A model generated the notes under the pieces. That model had not been told where the DNA came from. It saw only the letters and a list, made by a program, of their open reading frames with translations, and searched no databases. Positions 36,850 to 46,725 of a stretch of DNA of 64,000 nt are shown here, piece by piece; within the stretch, counting starts at the first letter, position 1; each line of letters starts with the position of its first letter. The translations under genes were made by a program, and so were the position numbers. Source of the DNA: Blattabacterium cuenoti (GTDB taxonomy: Bacteria > Bacteroidota > Bacteroidia > Flavobacteriales > Blattabacteriaceae); assembly GCF_014251755.1 (NCBI RefSeq), contig NZ_CP059200.1, forward strand, positions 102,286 to 166,285. The letters are read 5' to 3'.

Positions 36850-37365
36850 CTACTTTTCTGTTTTCATTAAAATGAAAATGCTATAATTTAATATATCTAT
36901 ATAATTATCATAAATTTTGTCATAAAAATTTTTTATGTTTAAAAAATTTTTTTCCATATTTTGAATTCTAAGTAATTTTTGAAAGATTATATCTTTCATA
37001 GAGGAAAGTTCCATAATTTTCCATGCTTCTTCATAATCAAAATTTTTTTTAATCATTAAAAATTTTGCTTTTTTTGTATATAGATCATAATAATGATATA
37101 TTTTTTTTTTGATTAAAATCAACATTTTCATATCTATAATATTTTTTTTTATAAAAAAAATAGCAATTATAGATAAATTGATGACATCAACCCATTGATT
37201 TTTTTTAATTTTCAAAAAAATAATATTATTTATATTTTTTTTTTGAAAATCTTTTTCTTTATCCATTTTAGAATTTTCAATTAATTTTTTTTTAAAAAAA
37301 AATTTACATTTTTTTAATATCACATCATATTGAACAGAAGTCTCAATATTTTTATTATTATTCAT
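36850..37365 (-). CDS. DUF1599-type protein (nucleotide modification-associated domain)
   Basis: The 171-residue protein has a second half that matches DUF1599: KNFDYEEAWKIMELSSMKDI, FQKLLRIQNMEKN and NYIDILNYSIFILM. The first half looks like a worn copy of the same unit (VQYDVILKKCKFFFKKK, VDVINLSIIAIFF), as in two-repeat DUF1599 proteins of Bacteroidetes. The molecular role is unknown. It directly follows the VRR-NUC gene with no gap and ends 3 bases from the convergent dut. Confidence 0.72.
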   Translation of the reverse strand: MNNNKNIETSVQYDVILKKCKFFFKKKLIENSKMDKEKDFQKKNINNIIFLKIKKNQWVDVINLSIIAIFFIKKNIIDMKMLILIKKKIYHYYDLYTKKAKFLMIKKNFDYEEAWKIMELSSMKDIIFQKLLRIQNMEKNFLNIKNFYDKIYDNYIDILNYSIFILMKTEK

Positions 37366-37731
37366 TTAATTATTTAAATATTGATCTATATAAATTTTTG
37401 CTTGATCAAAAGAATAACAAATATTTACATTCCAATTGTATGAATTTAATATATTTATAATTTTGGTTTGATTTTTCGTTAATTTATTCGGTTTAATTTT
37501 AAATTCTAAAGCCATACCTGTTATTCCTTTTTTAGGCATAGGTACCAATAAATCAGGCATACCAGGTCTTAATCTCATTACCTTAATAAGAAATCTTTCA
37601 TAAAAACTCCTCTTAGATTCATTATGTGGATGAAAATAAAATATATGAGGATACTTATAATCTAAATAATCACAAACAGAACTATGTAATAATTGTTCTT
37701 TTCCAAGAAAATTTTTATACCAATTTTTCAT
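37366..37731 (-). CDS. VRR-NUC domain nuclease-like protein
   Basis: The 121-residue protein has the PD-(D/E)XK nuclease pattern of the VRR-NUC family: RPGMPDLLVPMP (Asp) then ALEFKIKPNKLTKNQ (Glu-x-Lys) and a C-terminal WNVNICYSFDQAKIYI. Stand-alone VRR-NUC proteins are common in phages and are structure-specific DNA nucleases. Here the gene sits between nrdB (1-base gap) and the DUF1599 gene, so it appears to be a fixed operon member and not recent phage DNA. Confidence 0.85.
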   Translation of the reverse strand: MKNWYKNFLGKEQLLHSSVCDYLDYKYPHIFYFHPHNESKRSFYERFLIKVMRLRPGMPDLLVPMPKKGITGMALEFKIKPNKLTKNQTKIINILNSYNWNVNICYSFDQAKIYIDQYLNN

Positions 37732-37732
37732 G

Positions 37733-38821
37733 TTAAGATTCGCAAGAAATACATTCAGATCCTCCCAAATTTTGTTTTTTATTTTTTAATAAAATTTTTA
37801 ATATTTTATTTTCTGATTTTTTTTTATCATACACATTTTCTAAATTAGAAGAAATAAAAAGATCATCATTCCAATCTTCATTAGGTTTACTATATCCCGT
37901 TTCACGATTATCAAAAAAATCAGTTTGTTGCTCTCCAGATATTGTTATATAAAACCAATCCATATTAGATAACAGACCCTTATTGATATGATATGAATCA
38001 TTCAACCCTAATTCTCTCAATTTCAAATTTGCTCTATCTTTCATAAAATTTTTAAGATCTTCTTTTTTAATAGTAGAAAGATCTCCTTTTCCAAATATTT
38101 GATCAATAAAAATAAATTCATTCCTCAATGCTAAATCTATTCCTTGATAAACAAATTTTTCAACCGATTTTTTTAATCCCTCATTTTCCTCACAAAAAGT
38201 ACGAAATATTTTACATCCCGCTTCCGAATGTAAAGATTCATCTCTAACAGAAAAAATAATTTGTTGACCTATTCCTTTTAAACGATTTGATTTTCTGAAA
38301 GAAAGTAAAACTGCAAAAGAAGAAAATAATTGTATTCCTTCTGCAGCTGCAGAAAATAAAGCAATGCTTCTCGCTATTTCTTTTTGATCGTACTGTCCAT
38401 GCGAGCTTTTTCTAATATCCATTAAAATTTTCAACTTATTCATTGTCGCTTCATCTTTCAAAAAAGCATGAAAATCATCTAAACCCAAAATATCATTCAA
38501 ATAAGAATAAGCTACAGCATGAATTGTTTCAAATGATCCAAAAGTTTGGCCCATCATTTTTATTTCAGGAATAGGAAACCACCTAGGAATCATTTCTGAC
38601 CAATAATTTCCAACTTCTGTTTCTGTTTGAGTAAATCCTTTTAAAATATCCCCAATTACATTTTTTTCCTGAAAAGAAAGATTTTCATTCCAATCATGAA
38701 TATCCGATTGCATATTAATCTCCGTATGTAACCAATGTGCATTTTGCTGTTTAAACCAATAATCATAAGCCCACTGATATTCAAAAGGTTTAAAATTTAA
38801 ACGATCTTTCGTTATACTCAT
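37733..38821 (-). CDS. nrdB: Ribonucleoside-diphosphate reductase, beta subunit
   Basis: The 362-residue protein has the class I di-iron features: TQTETEVGNYWSE, ETIHAVAYSYLND (His ligand and radical Tyr), AAAEGIQLFSSFAVL and RDESLHSEAGCKIF. It makes the tyrosyl radical used by NrdA. The C-terminus is Cys-containing (GGSECISCES). The alpha subunit is not in the window. It heads a nrdB, VRR-NUC, DUF1599 run, with a candidate promoter and palindrome upstream. Confidence 0.96.
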   Translation of the reverse strand: MSITKDRLNFKPFEYQWAYDYWFKQQNAHWLHTEINMQSDIHDWNENLSFQEKNVIGDILKGFTQTETEVGNYWSEMIPRWFPIPEIKMMGQTFGSFETIHAVAYSYLNDILGLDDFHAFLKDEATMNKLKILMDIRKSSHGQYDQKEIARSIALFSAAAEGIQLFSSFAVLLSFRKSNRLKGIGQQIIFSVRDESLHSEAGCKIFRTFCEENEGLKKSVEKFVYQGIDLALRNEFIFIDQIFGKGDLSTIKKEDLKNFMKDRANLKLRELGLNDSYHINKGLLSNMDWFYITISGEQQTDFFDNRETGYSKPNEDWNDDLFISSNLENVYDKKKSENKILKILLKNKKQNLGGSECISCES

Positions 38822-38909
38822 TTTTATTCATTGTTTCACCTAAATAAATGTACTAAGAATTTATATAAAATATAAAAACAAACAAATTTTTTCATTACAT
38901 CACTCAAGT

Positions 38910-38942
38910 CAAAATTAAAGTATATTATGACATATTGTCATA
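38910..38942 (-). promoter_or_regulatory. Candidate nrdB promoter with overlapping palindromic operator
   Basis: On the minus strand, TAATTTTG (38917 to 38910) matches the Bacteroidetes -7 box. About 10 bases upstream lies the palindrome ATGACA-N3-TGTCAT (38927-38941, extendable by one pair). It would cover the -33 region of that promoter. The 223-base gap between nrdB and plsC is otherwise featureless A+T-rich sequence. Confidence 0.42.
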
Positions 38943-39045
38943 TCTTATGTTATACATTATCTACTATTAAATGAAACTCTTTGTTTTTGAAACATTTTTT
39001 GTTTAAAATATTATGAATTTTATATATTTCTATTAAATTTTAATA

Positions 39046-39807
39046 ATGAAAATTATACAAATATCATTGATATTGTTATGGCGTACATGGTTTTTTCTCA
39101 TTAATATATTTTTGATTCCCTTATGGGCAGGAGCTTCTATCCCGTTTTTATTTAAAGAAAAACACTATCCCATTGCGTATTGGTTTCACCAAATGTGGGC
39201 TAGAAGTAATCTTTTTTTCATGGGATTTTGGTATGTATTAGAGAAAGATAAAGAAATATTAGATAAAAATCAACAATACGTAATTATCAGTAATCACAGT
39301 TCCATTATGGATATTATGTTAATTTACTCTGTGATGAAAAATCATCCTTTGGTTTTTGTGGGAAAGGCAGAATTAGCCAAACTTCCTTTTTTTGGTTTTG
39401 TTTACAAAAAAAGTAATATTTTAATTGATAGAAAAAACTTATCAAGTTGTATACAAGTATTTAAAAAAATAAAAGATAAAGTAGATTCTGGAAAAAGTGT
39501 TTGTATTTTTCCAGAAGGTGGTGTTCCTAAACCTTATATTTTTTTAGACCATTTTAAGAGTGGAGCTTTTTTTATCGCTATTATAAAAAGAATTCCTATT
39601 ATTCCTTTTACAATAGCTGACATAAAAACAAAATTTCCTAGTTCTTCGATTATAAAAGGAAGACCAGGTAAAATAAGGATTAAACAACATCATTCCATAT
39701 CAACCCAGAATTTATCCTTAAAAGATAAGAATTTTTTGAAAGAAAAATGTTTCAATTTAATCAAATATCAACTAAAAAAATTTGAACGTGAAAAAAAAAA
39801 TAATTAA
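39046..39807 (+). CDS. plsC: 1-acyl-sn-glycerol-3-phosphate acyltransferase
   Basis: The 253-residue protein has an N-terminal membrane segment, the catalytic H-x4-D motif SNHSSIMDIM, the KAELAKLPFFG block, and the FPEGG motif. It adds the second acyl chain to make phosphatidic acid. With pssA it shows that phospholipid synthesis is kept. rnhA follows after 12 bases. Confidence 0.94.
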   Translation: MKIIQISLILLWRTWFFLINIFLIPLWAGASIPFLFKEKHYPIAYWFHQMWARSNLFFMGFWYVLEKDKEILDKNQQYVIISNHSSIMDIMLIYSVMKNHPLVFVGKAELAKLPFFGFVYKKSNILIDRKNLSSCIQVFKKIKDKVDSGKSVCIFPEGGVPKPYIFLDHFKSGAFFIAIIKRIPIIPFTIADIKTKFPSSSIIKGRPGKIRIKQHHSISTQNLSLKDKNFLKEKCFNLIKYQLKKFEREKKNN

Positions 39808-39819
39808 TATGAGTTATTC

Positions 39820-40293
39820 GTGAATAAAAAAATTCATATTTATACTGACGGTTCTTCAAAAGGAAATCCTGGACCAGGAGGATATGGAATTTTTATAGAA
39901 ATATTTTGGGGGCATTTTTATAACAGAAAAATAATTTCTGAAGGATTTCGTTATACAACGAATAACAGAATGGAACTATTATCAGTGATAATAGGATTAG
40001 AAAAAATAGAAAATAAAAAACAAAATATTGTTGTTTTTACTGATTCTAAATACATAATAAATACTGTTCAAAATAAATGGATTAATAAATGGAAACAAAA
40101 TAATTTTAAAAATAAAAAAAATATAGACTTGTGGAAAAGATTTTTAGATTTATTTTATAAACATTCTGTAATATTTCATTGGATAAAAAGCCATAATCAT
40201 CATTATGTAAATGATTATTGCGATAGATTGTCTGTGACAGCTGCTAAAAGTAAAAAATTGAAAATCGATTATATTTATGAAAAACATAGATAA
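39820..40293 (+). CDS. rnhA: Ribonuclease HI
   Basis: The 157-residue protein starts at GTG 39820 (NKKIHIYTDGSSKGNPGPGG). The four metal-binding carboxylates are in YTDGSSKGN, NNRMELLSVI, FTDSKYI and YCDRLSV. It removes RNA from RNA-DNA hybrids. It follows plsC and converges on the SpoU-type methyltransferase gene with 8 bases between. Confidence 0.94.
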   Translation: MNKKIHIYTDGSSKGNPGPGGYGIFIEIFWGHFYNRKIISEGFRYTTNNRMELLSVIIGLEKIENKKQNIVVFTDSKYIINTVQNKWINKWKQNNFKNKKNIDLWKRFLDLFYKHSVIFHWIKSHNHHYVNDYCDRLSVTAAKSKKLKIDYIYEKHR

Positions 40294-40301
40294 TCAATGA
40301 A

Positions 40302-41105
40302 TTATATGGCATAATTTCTTTGTCTAAGAATTTCATATATGATGATAGACATTGCATTACTAACATTTAATGAATCTATATTTCCAAACATAGGAATAGT
40401 TATAATTTGATTGGCTTTCTTTAACCAAAAATTGGATACTCCCTTGCTTTCGGAACCAAAAACGATAGCTATATGATTATGGGGAAATTGAGTATGGTAT
40501 AAATTTATAGCTTTTTTATGTTTATCAAATCCTGTTGCAATAATTTTTATTTTATTTTTTTGTAACCAATATATAATTGATTCTATTTTTTCCATAAAAA
40601 TCTTTCTTGTAAAAAGACTGCCTAAACTACATCTAATAATATTAGAATTATAGACATAAGTTTTCATGTTACATAGTATTATCATATGAATATTTGCAGC
40701 GTCAGCTATTCTTAACATCGCTCCTATATTCCCAGGTTTTTCTATTCCGTCTAAAATAAGTATTAAAGAAGAATTTTTATTAGAAATTTTAATATTTTTC
40801 AATTGATTCATATATTTTTTTTCTTTAAATAAAGCGATAATTCCACCTGAATTTTCTCTGTATGCTAATTTTTTAAAAATTTTCATACTAATAATAAAGG
40901 TTATGGAATAAAATGGCTTAATCATATTATATTTATGAAATATTTTTTCGCATATGAATATTTTTTTGGGTAAAAATTTTCCTTTTATAGCCATTTCGAA
41001 TTCTTTGATTCCTTCAACAAAAAAAATATTCATATAATTTTTTTGTTGATAAATTTTTATCAAATCTTTAATTTTTGTATTTTGTATACTGCATATTTTT
41101 TTCAT
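40302..41105 (-). CDS. TrmH/SpoU family RNA 2'-O-methyltransferase
   Basis: The 267-residue protein has a basic N-terminal substrate-binding part and the SPOUT knot motifs LDGIEKPGNIGAMLRIADAA (motif 1), IVFGSESKGVS (motif 2) and IPMFGNIDSLNVSNAMSIII (motif 3). It methylates ribose in rRNA or tRNA; the site cannot be told. It is divergent from the dCMP deaminase gene with only 7 bases between the two start codons. Confidence 0.92.
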   Translation of the reverse strand: MKKICSIQNTKIKDLIKIYQQKNYMNIFFVEGIKEFEMAIKGKFLPKKIFICEKIFHKYNMIKPFYSITFIISMKIFKKLAYRENSGGIIALFKEKKYMNQLKNIKISNKNSSLILILDGIEKPGNIGAMLRIADAANIHMIILCNMKTYVYNSNIIRCSLGSLFTRKIFMEKIESIIYWLQKNKIKIIATGFDKHKKAINLYHTQFPHNHIAIVFGSESKGVSNFWLKKANQIITIPMFGNIDSLNVSNAMSIIIYEILRQRNYAI

Positions 41106-41112
41106 ATTGATT

Positions 41113-41537
41113 ATGATTTATAAAAAAAACGATGATATCGTATATATGAATACGGCGATTGAACATTCAAAATTTTCTTTTTGTAAAAAAAAAAAGTAGG
41201 AGCTGTTATAGTGAAAAATAGCCGAATCATATCGGATGGATATAACCGTACTCCAAATAGTTTTGATGATATCTGTGAAGATCATTACGGAAATACTAAA
41301 TGGTATGTCCTTCATGCAGAAGCAAATGCAATATTAAAAATGTCCTCTTCTTTTTTATCTTGTGAAGGAGCTTCCATATATATCACTCATTTTCCATGTA
41401 AAGAATGTTGTAAACTAATTTATTTATCTAATATAAAAAGAGTTATTTATTTATTACATGAAAAAAATGATGAAGAATTTTCTTTTTTAAGAAAATTGAG
41501 AATTAAAATAAAAAGACTAATTTCAACTAATTCATAA
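41113..41537 (+). pseudogene. Deoxycytidylate (dCMP) deaminase, frameshifted in an 11-base poly(A) tract
   Basis: From ATG 41113 the frame reads DDIVYMNTAIEHSKFSFCKK and stops just after a run of eleven A (41184-41194). Adding one A (12 in total) joins it to VGAVIVKNSRIISDGYN and an open frame to 41537, giving 141 residues, the family length. The joined sequence SFC-KKKK-VGAVIV fits the conserved C-K-R-K-Q-V-G-A-x-I-V. Zinc motifs LHAEANAIL and FPCKECCKLI are intact. Slippage at the A run could restore the protein. A GTG at 41211 could start a shortened form. The product turns dCMP into dUMP for ThyA. Confidence 0.87.
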
Positions 41538-41542
41538 AAAAA

Positions 41543-41625
41543 ACCCAGGTGGCGAAATAGGCAGACGCGTTGGACTCAAAATCCAGTGATTTTACATCAT
41601 GCGGGTTCGAATCCCGCCCTGGGTA
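41543..41625 (+). tRNA. tRNA-Leu (anticodon CAA)
   Basis: This class II tRNA has acceptor ACCCAGG/CCTGGGT with discriminator A. Anticodon stem TTGGA/TCCAG encloses loop CTCAAAA, giving CAA, which reads UUG. The variable arm is TGATTTTACATCA, and the T-arm is GCGGG-TTCGAAT-CCCGC. It lies 5 bases after the dCMP deaminase stop and converges on ureC. Confidence 0.95.
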
Positions 41626-41631
41626 TTTTTT

Positions 41632-43338
<1,707 letters not shown>

Positions 43339-43342
43339 AAAT

Positions 43343-43972
43343 TCATATAGTTATATTTTCTTTTCCTGAAAATCCATAAATTTTTTTACTTCCTCCAATT
43401 TCGACTAAAATAATTTCTTTGGTTTCTCCTGGTTCAAAACGAACAGATCTACCAGAAGGGATATCGAGTTTATATCCTTTAGTTCCTTCTCTATCAAAAA
43501 GAAGGGCCGAATTGGTTTCATAAAAATGAAAATGAGATCCTACTTGAATTGGACGAGTTCCTGTATTGGATACAATTCTTTTTATACGATATCTTCCAGG
43601 TAATAATACAATTTCTTCTTTTAGTAGATCGTACTGTCCTGGAATCAGATTAGAATTTTTTTTTCTATTTTTTTTGATAGGATGATGTATGGTAACTAAT
43701 TTTGTTCCATCAGGAAATGTCGCTTCTACTTGAACACTATTCAGTAATTCATACACCCCATCCATAATTTGTTCATCATTCAGAATATTTCCTGCTTCAT
43801 ACATGAGATCTTTTACTGTTTTTCCATCACGAGCTCCTTCCATTACATAATGAGTAATTAAAGCTAAAGATTCAGGATAATTCAATTTTAATCCTCTTTT
43901 TAAACGTTTTTTTGCTAATTCTCCAGCCATATGCAGAAGAATTTTTTCCTTTTCATAAGAAGTTAAATGCAT
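43343..43972 (-). CDS. ureAB: Fused urease subunits gamma and beta
   Basis: The 209-residue protein has an N-terminal UreA domain, about residues 1-100 ([46 protein letters not shown]). A basic linker KKNRKKNSN joins it to a UreB domain ([43 protein letters not shown]). Such gamma-beta fusions are known in Helicobacter (UreA) and some others. It precedes ureC by 4 bases. Confidence 0.96.
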   Translation of the reverse strand: MHLTSYEKEKILLHMAGELAKKRLKRGLKLNYPESLALITHYVMEGARDGKTVKDLMYEAGNILNDEQIMDGVYELLNSVQVEATFPDGTKLVTIHHPIKKNRKKNSNLIPGQYDLLKEEIVLLPGRYRIKRIVSNTGTRPIQVGSHFHFYETNSALLFDREGTKGYKLDIPSGRSVRFEPGETKEIILVEIGGSKKIYGFSGKENITI

Positions 43973-44044
43973 ATACTTTCTTTAATTTAATTCATAAAAA
44001 AAAACATAATATTCGTTATTAACAAACAACAGTTATATGGGGTT

Positions 44045-44052
44045 CAAAGTTA
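44045..44052 (-). promoter_or_regulatory. Candidate -7 box of the urease promoter
   Basis: On the minus strand the sequence is TAACTTTG, matching TANNTTTG, 72 bases before the ureAB ATG. No TTG lies at a fitting -33 position, so the call is tentative. Confidence 0.3.
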
Positions 44053-44216
44053 TGAAATATTATAATAATGAAAGAGAAATAGAATCGTTTTTCATCCTTT
44101 TTAGAACTTCAAAAAAAAGGATTGAATTGGTAAGATTTATTTAAAAAATAAATACATAAAAAAAACTTTTTTTTTCAGGAAAAAAAATTAAAAAATACGC
44201 CTCCATAAATTATCAT

Positions 44217-44224
44217 TATTTTTG
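44217..44224 (+). promoter_or_regulatory. Candidate -7 box of the thrABC promoter
   Basis: TATTTTTG matches the Bacteroidetes -7 consensus TANNTTTG, 48 bases before the thrA ATG. A clear -33 element was not found. Confidence 0.3.
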
Positions 44225-44272
44225 TGAACATCATGAACAATGAGAAAATTGTTTTAAACAAATAATTAAAAA

Positions 44273-46720
44273 ATGCAAGTTTTAAAATTTGGAGGTAGTT
44301 CCGTAGCTCATTCTGATGCTATAAAACGTATTTGTTCTTTATTAGAAAAGAAACCAAAAGGAAGATATGCTATTATTGTTTCTGCATTAGGAAATATTAC
44401 GGATCAATTAATACAATGTGGAAAATTAGCTTCCGAAAGAAGAAATATTTATAAAAATATTTTAGAAGAAATCGAAATTCGCCATCTTAACATTATAAGA
44501 GAATTGTTTCCTATCACCTATCAAAGCCATTTAATCAGTTGGATTAAAAAAAATATCAATGATTTAGAAAGTTTATGTGATGGAATTTTTCAAGTAGAAG
44601 AACTTTCAAAACGTTCTTTAGATAAAATTATGAGTTTTGGAGAATTGACTTCTTCTTTTCTCATTGCAGAAAAATTGAAACAATTTGGATTAGACGCTAT
44701 TTGTAAAGATAGCAGAGATCTAATTATTACAGATTCTCAGTTTGGATGTGCACAAGTAGATTTTATTACAAGTAATCATCATATTATTCAGTATTTTCGT
44801 GAAAACACATCAGAATACATTGTTTTACCAGGATTTATAGGTTCTACGTTAGAAAACGAAACGACAACTCTTGGAAGAGGAGGTTCTGATTATACAGCTG
44901 CTATTTTAGCTGCGGCTATATCTGCTAGTTTATTGGAAATATGGACGGATGTCAGTGGAATGATGACAGCAAATCCACAAATTGTGAATCAAGCTTTTCC
45001 TATCAAAGAAATTTCTTATGAAGAAGCAATGGAATTATCCCATTTTGGAGCAAAAGTCATTTATCCTCCTACAATTCATCCTGCTATGAAAAAACATATC
45101 CCAATACAAATTAAAAATACTTTTTCTCCTATAGATCCGGGAACTTTGATTTATATTAATAAAAATACAAATATAAGTCAACCTGTAACCGGAATATCGG
45201 GAATTCAAAATATGGCATTGCTTACCTTAGAAGGGAGTGGTATGATAGGAATTCCTGGATATTCCAAACGTTTATTTGAAGCGTTATCACGTGAAAAAAT
45301 AAATGTGATATTTATCACTCAAAGTTCTTCAGAACATTCCATTACTACAGGAATTCATGAAACGGATATAATCAAAGCAAAAACTGTAATAAATAACGAA
45401 TTTTCTCAAGAAATCCATCAAAGACGTCTTGATCCATTAAGAATAGAAAAAGATCTTTGCATTATTGCCGTAGTAGGAGATAACATGAAAAATCTTCATG
45501 GAACCAGTGGAAAAATGTTTTCGGCTTTAGGAAGAAATAGTATTAATGTTCGAGCGATAGCACAAGGATCTACTGAAAAAAATATATCAGCCGTTATTAG
45601 AAAAACCGATTTTAAAAAGGCATTAAACACTTTACATGAAGCTTTTTTTGAAAGTCCACCAAAACAAATTAATCTTTTCATTTGTGGAGTGGGAAAAGTA
45701 GGAAGCAAATTGATGGAACAAATTGATCAGCAACAAAATTACTTATTAAAAGAATTAAAGCTTCAAGTAAGAGTCATTGGATTAGCGAACAGTAAAAAAA
45801 TGTATTTTAATGATCATGGAATCAATTTAAGTAATTGGGAAAAAAATCTAAACCAAAAAGGCATTCATATGAATATATATTCCTTTATGGAAAAAGTATG
45901 GAAATTTAACCTTAGGAATAGTTTATTTGTTGATAATACAGCTAGTGAAGAAATGGCTATGACTTATGAGAAATTTTTAAAAAATGGGATAGGAGTGATC
46001 ACTTGTAATAAAATAGCTTGTTCATCAGATTATGATCATTATAAAAGATTAAAAACACTTTCTAGACATTTCAAAGCTCCATTTTTATTTGAAACTAATG
46101 TAGGAGCAAGTCTTCCCGTCATTAGTACACTTAACGATCTAATTAATAGTGGAGATAAAATTAATAAAATAGAAGCTGTATTGTCAGGAAGTTTAAATTT
46201 TATATTTAATCATTTTTTAGGAAAAAAATCTTTTTTAGAAGTTGTAAAAAAAGCTCAATTAAAAGGATATACGGAACCTGATCCTAGAATTGATTTAAGT
46301 GGATTAGATGTCATGAGAAAAATACTAATTTTAGCAAGAGAATGTGGGTGTTCATTAGAACTGAGTGACATTCATCAAAAATCTTTTCTTCCAGAAACTT
46401 GTTCAAATTCCAGTTCTATAGAAGATTTTTATCAAAAATTACATAAATACAGAGATTACTTCTTCAAAATTAGAAATAAAGCGGAAAAATATAAAAAACG
46501 TTTGCGTTTTATTGCACGTTATGAAAATGGGATTGCTTCTGTTGGATTAGAATCTGTTTTACAGATTCATCCGTTTTTTCAACTAGAAGGAAAAGATAAT
46601 ATGGTTTTATATAATACATATCGTTATGCTGAACAACCTCTTATCATAAAAGGAGCGGGTGCTGGAGCAGAAGTTACTGCATCTGGAGTTTTTTCAGATA
46701 TTATTAAAGCTACTAAATAA
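44273..46720 (+). CDS. thrA: Bifunctional aspartokinase/homoserine dehydrogenase
   Basis: The 815-residue fusion starts with the aspartokinase signature MQVLKFGGSSVAHSDAIKRI and GRGGSDYTAAILAAAI. Central ACT domains follow (LLTLEGSGMIGIPGYSKRLF, IIAVVGDNMKNLHGTSGKMF). The homoserine dehydrogenase part then runs from LFICGVGKVGSKLMEQI through PFLFETNVGASLPVI to GYTEPDPRIDLSGLDVMRK. It catalyses the first and third steps from aspartate to threonine. thrB follows after 5 bases. The ACT domains suggest feedback control by threonine. Confidence 0.98.
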   Translation: MQVLKFGGSSVAHSDAIKRICSLLEKKPKGRYAIIVSALGNITDQLIQCGKLASERRNIYKNILEEIEIRHLNIIRELFPITYQSHLISWIKKNINDLESLCDGIFQVEELSKRSLDKIMSFGELTSSFLIAEKLKQFGLDAICKDSRDLIITDSQFGCAQVDFITSNHHIIQYFRENTSEYIVLPGFIGSTLENETTTLGRGGSDYTAAILAAAISASLLEIWTDVSGMMTANPQIVNQAFPIKEISYEEAMELSHFGAKVIYPPTIHPAMKKHIPIQIKNTFSPIDPGTLIYINKNTNISQPVTGISGIQNMALLTLEGSGMIGIPGYSKRLFEALSREKINVIFITQSSSEHSITTGIHETDIIKAKTVINNEFSQEIHQRRLDPLRIEKDLCIIAVVGDNMKNLHGTSGKMFSALGRNSINVRAIAQGSTEKNISAVIRKTDFKKALNTLHEAFFESPPKQINLFICGVGKVGSKLMEQIDQQQNYLLKELKLQVRVIGLANSKKMYFNDHGINLSNWEKNLNQKGIHMNIYSFMEKVWKFNLRNSLFVDNTASEEMAMTYEKFLKNGIGVITCNKIACSSDYDHYKRLKTLSRHFKAPFLFETNVGASLPVISTLNDLINSGDKINKIEAVLSGSLNFIFNHFLGKKSFLEVVKKAQLKGYTEPDPRIDLSGLDVMRKILILARECGCSLELSDIHQKSFLPETCSNSSSIEDFYQKLHKYRDYFFKIRNKAEKYKKRLRFIARYENGIASVGLESVLQIHPFFQLEGKDNMVLYNTYRYAEQPLIIKGAGAGAEVTASGVFSDIIKATK

Positions 46721-46725
46721 AAGTC

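Larger units (their letters stand above)
43973..44272. other. 300-base divergent gap between ureAB and thrA
   Basis: I see no gene of confidence here. It holds a TAACTTTG box for ureAB, a TATTTTTG box for thrA and several A or T runs. A 30-codon frame at 44052-44144 has no recognisable product and no Thr/Ile-rich stretch, so it does not look like a thr attenuator leader. Confidence 0.6.

Noticed and set aside
36847-36900. Hidden dUTPase motif V after a frameshift
   Set aside because: None of the three frames encodes a glycine-rich motif, and there is no long A run to slip on.
41118-41315. 65-codon frame antisense to the dCMP deaminase
   Set aside because: The plus strand encodes the deaminase on both sides of the A run, and the antisense peptide is low in complexity.
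44052-44144. 30-codon frame before thrA as a leader peptide
   Set aside because: It has no run of Thr or Ile codons and no attenuator hairpins follow.
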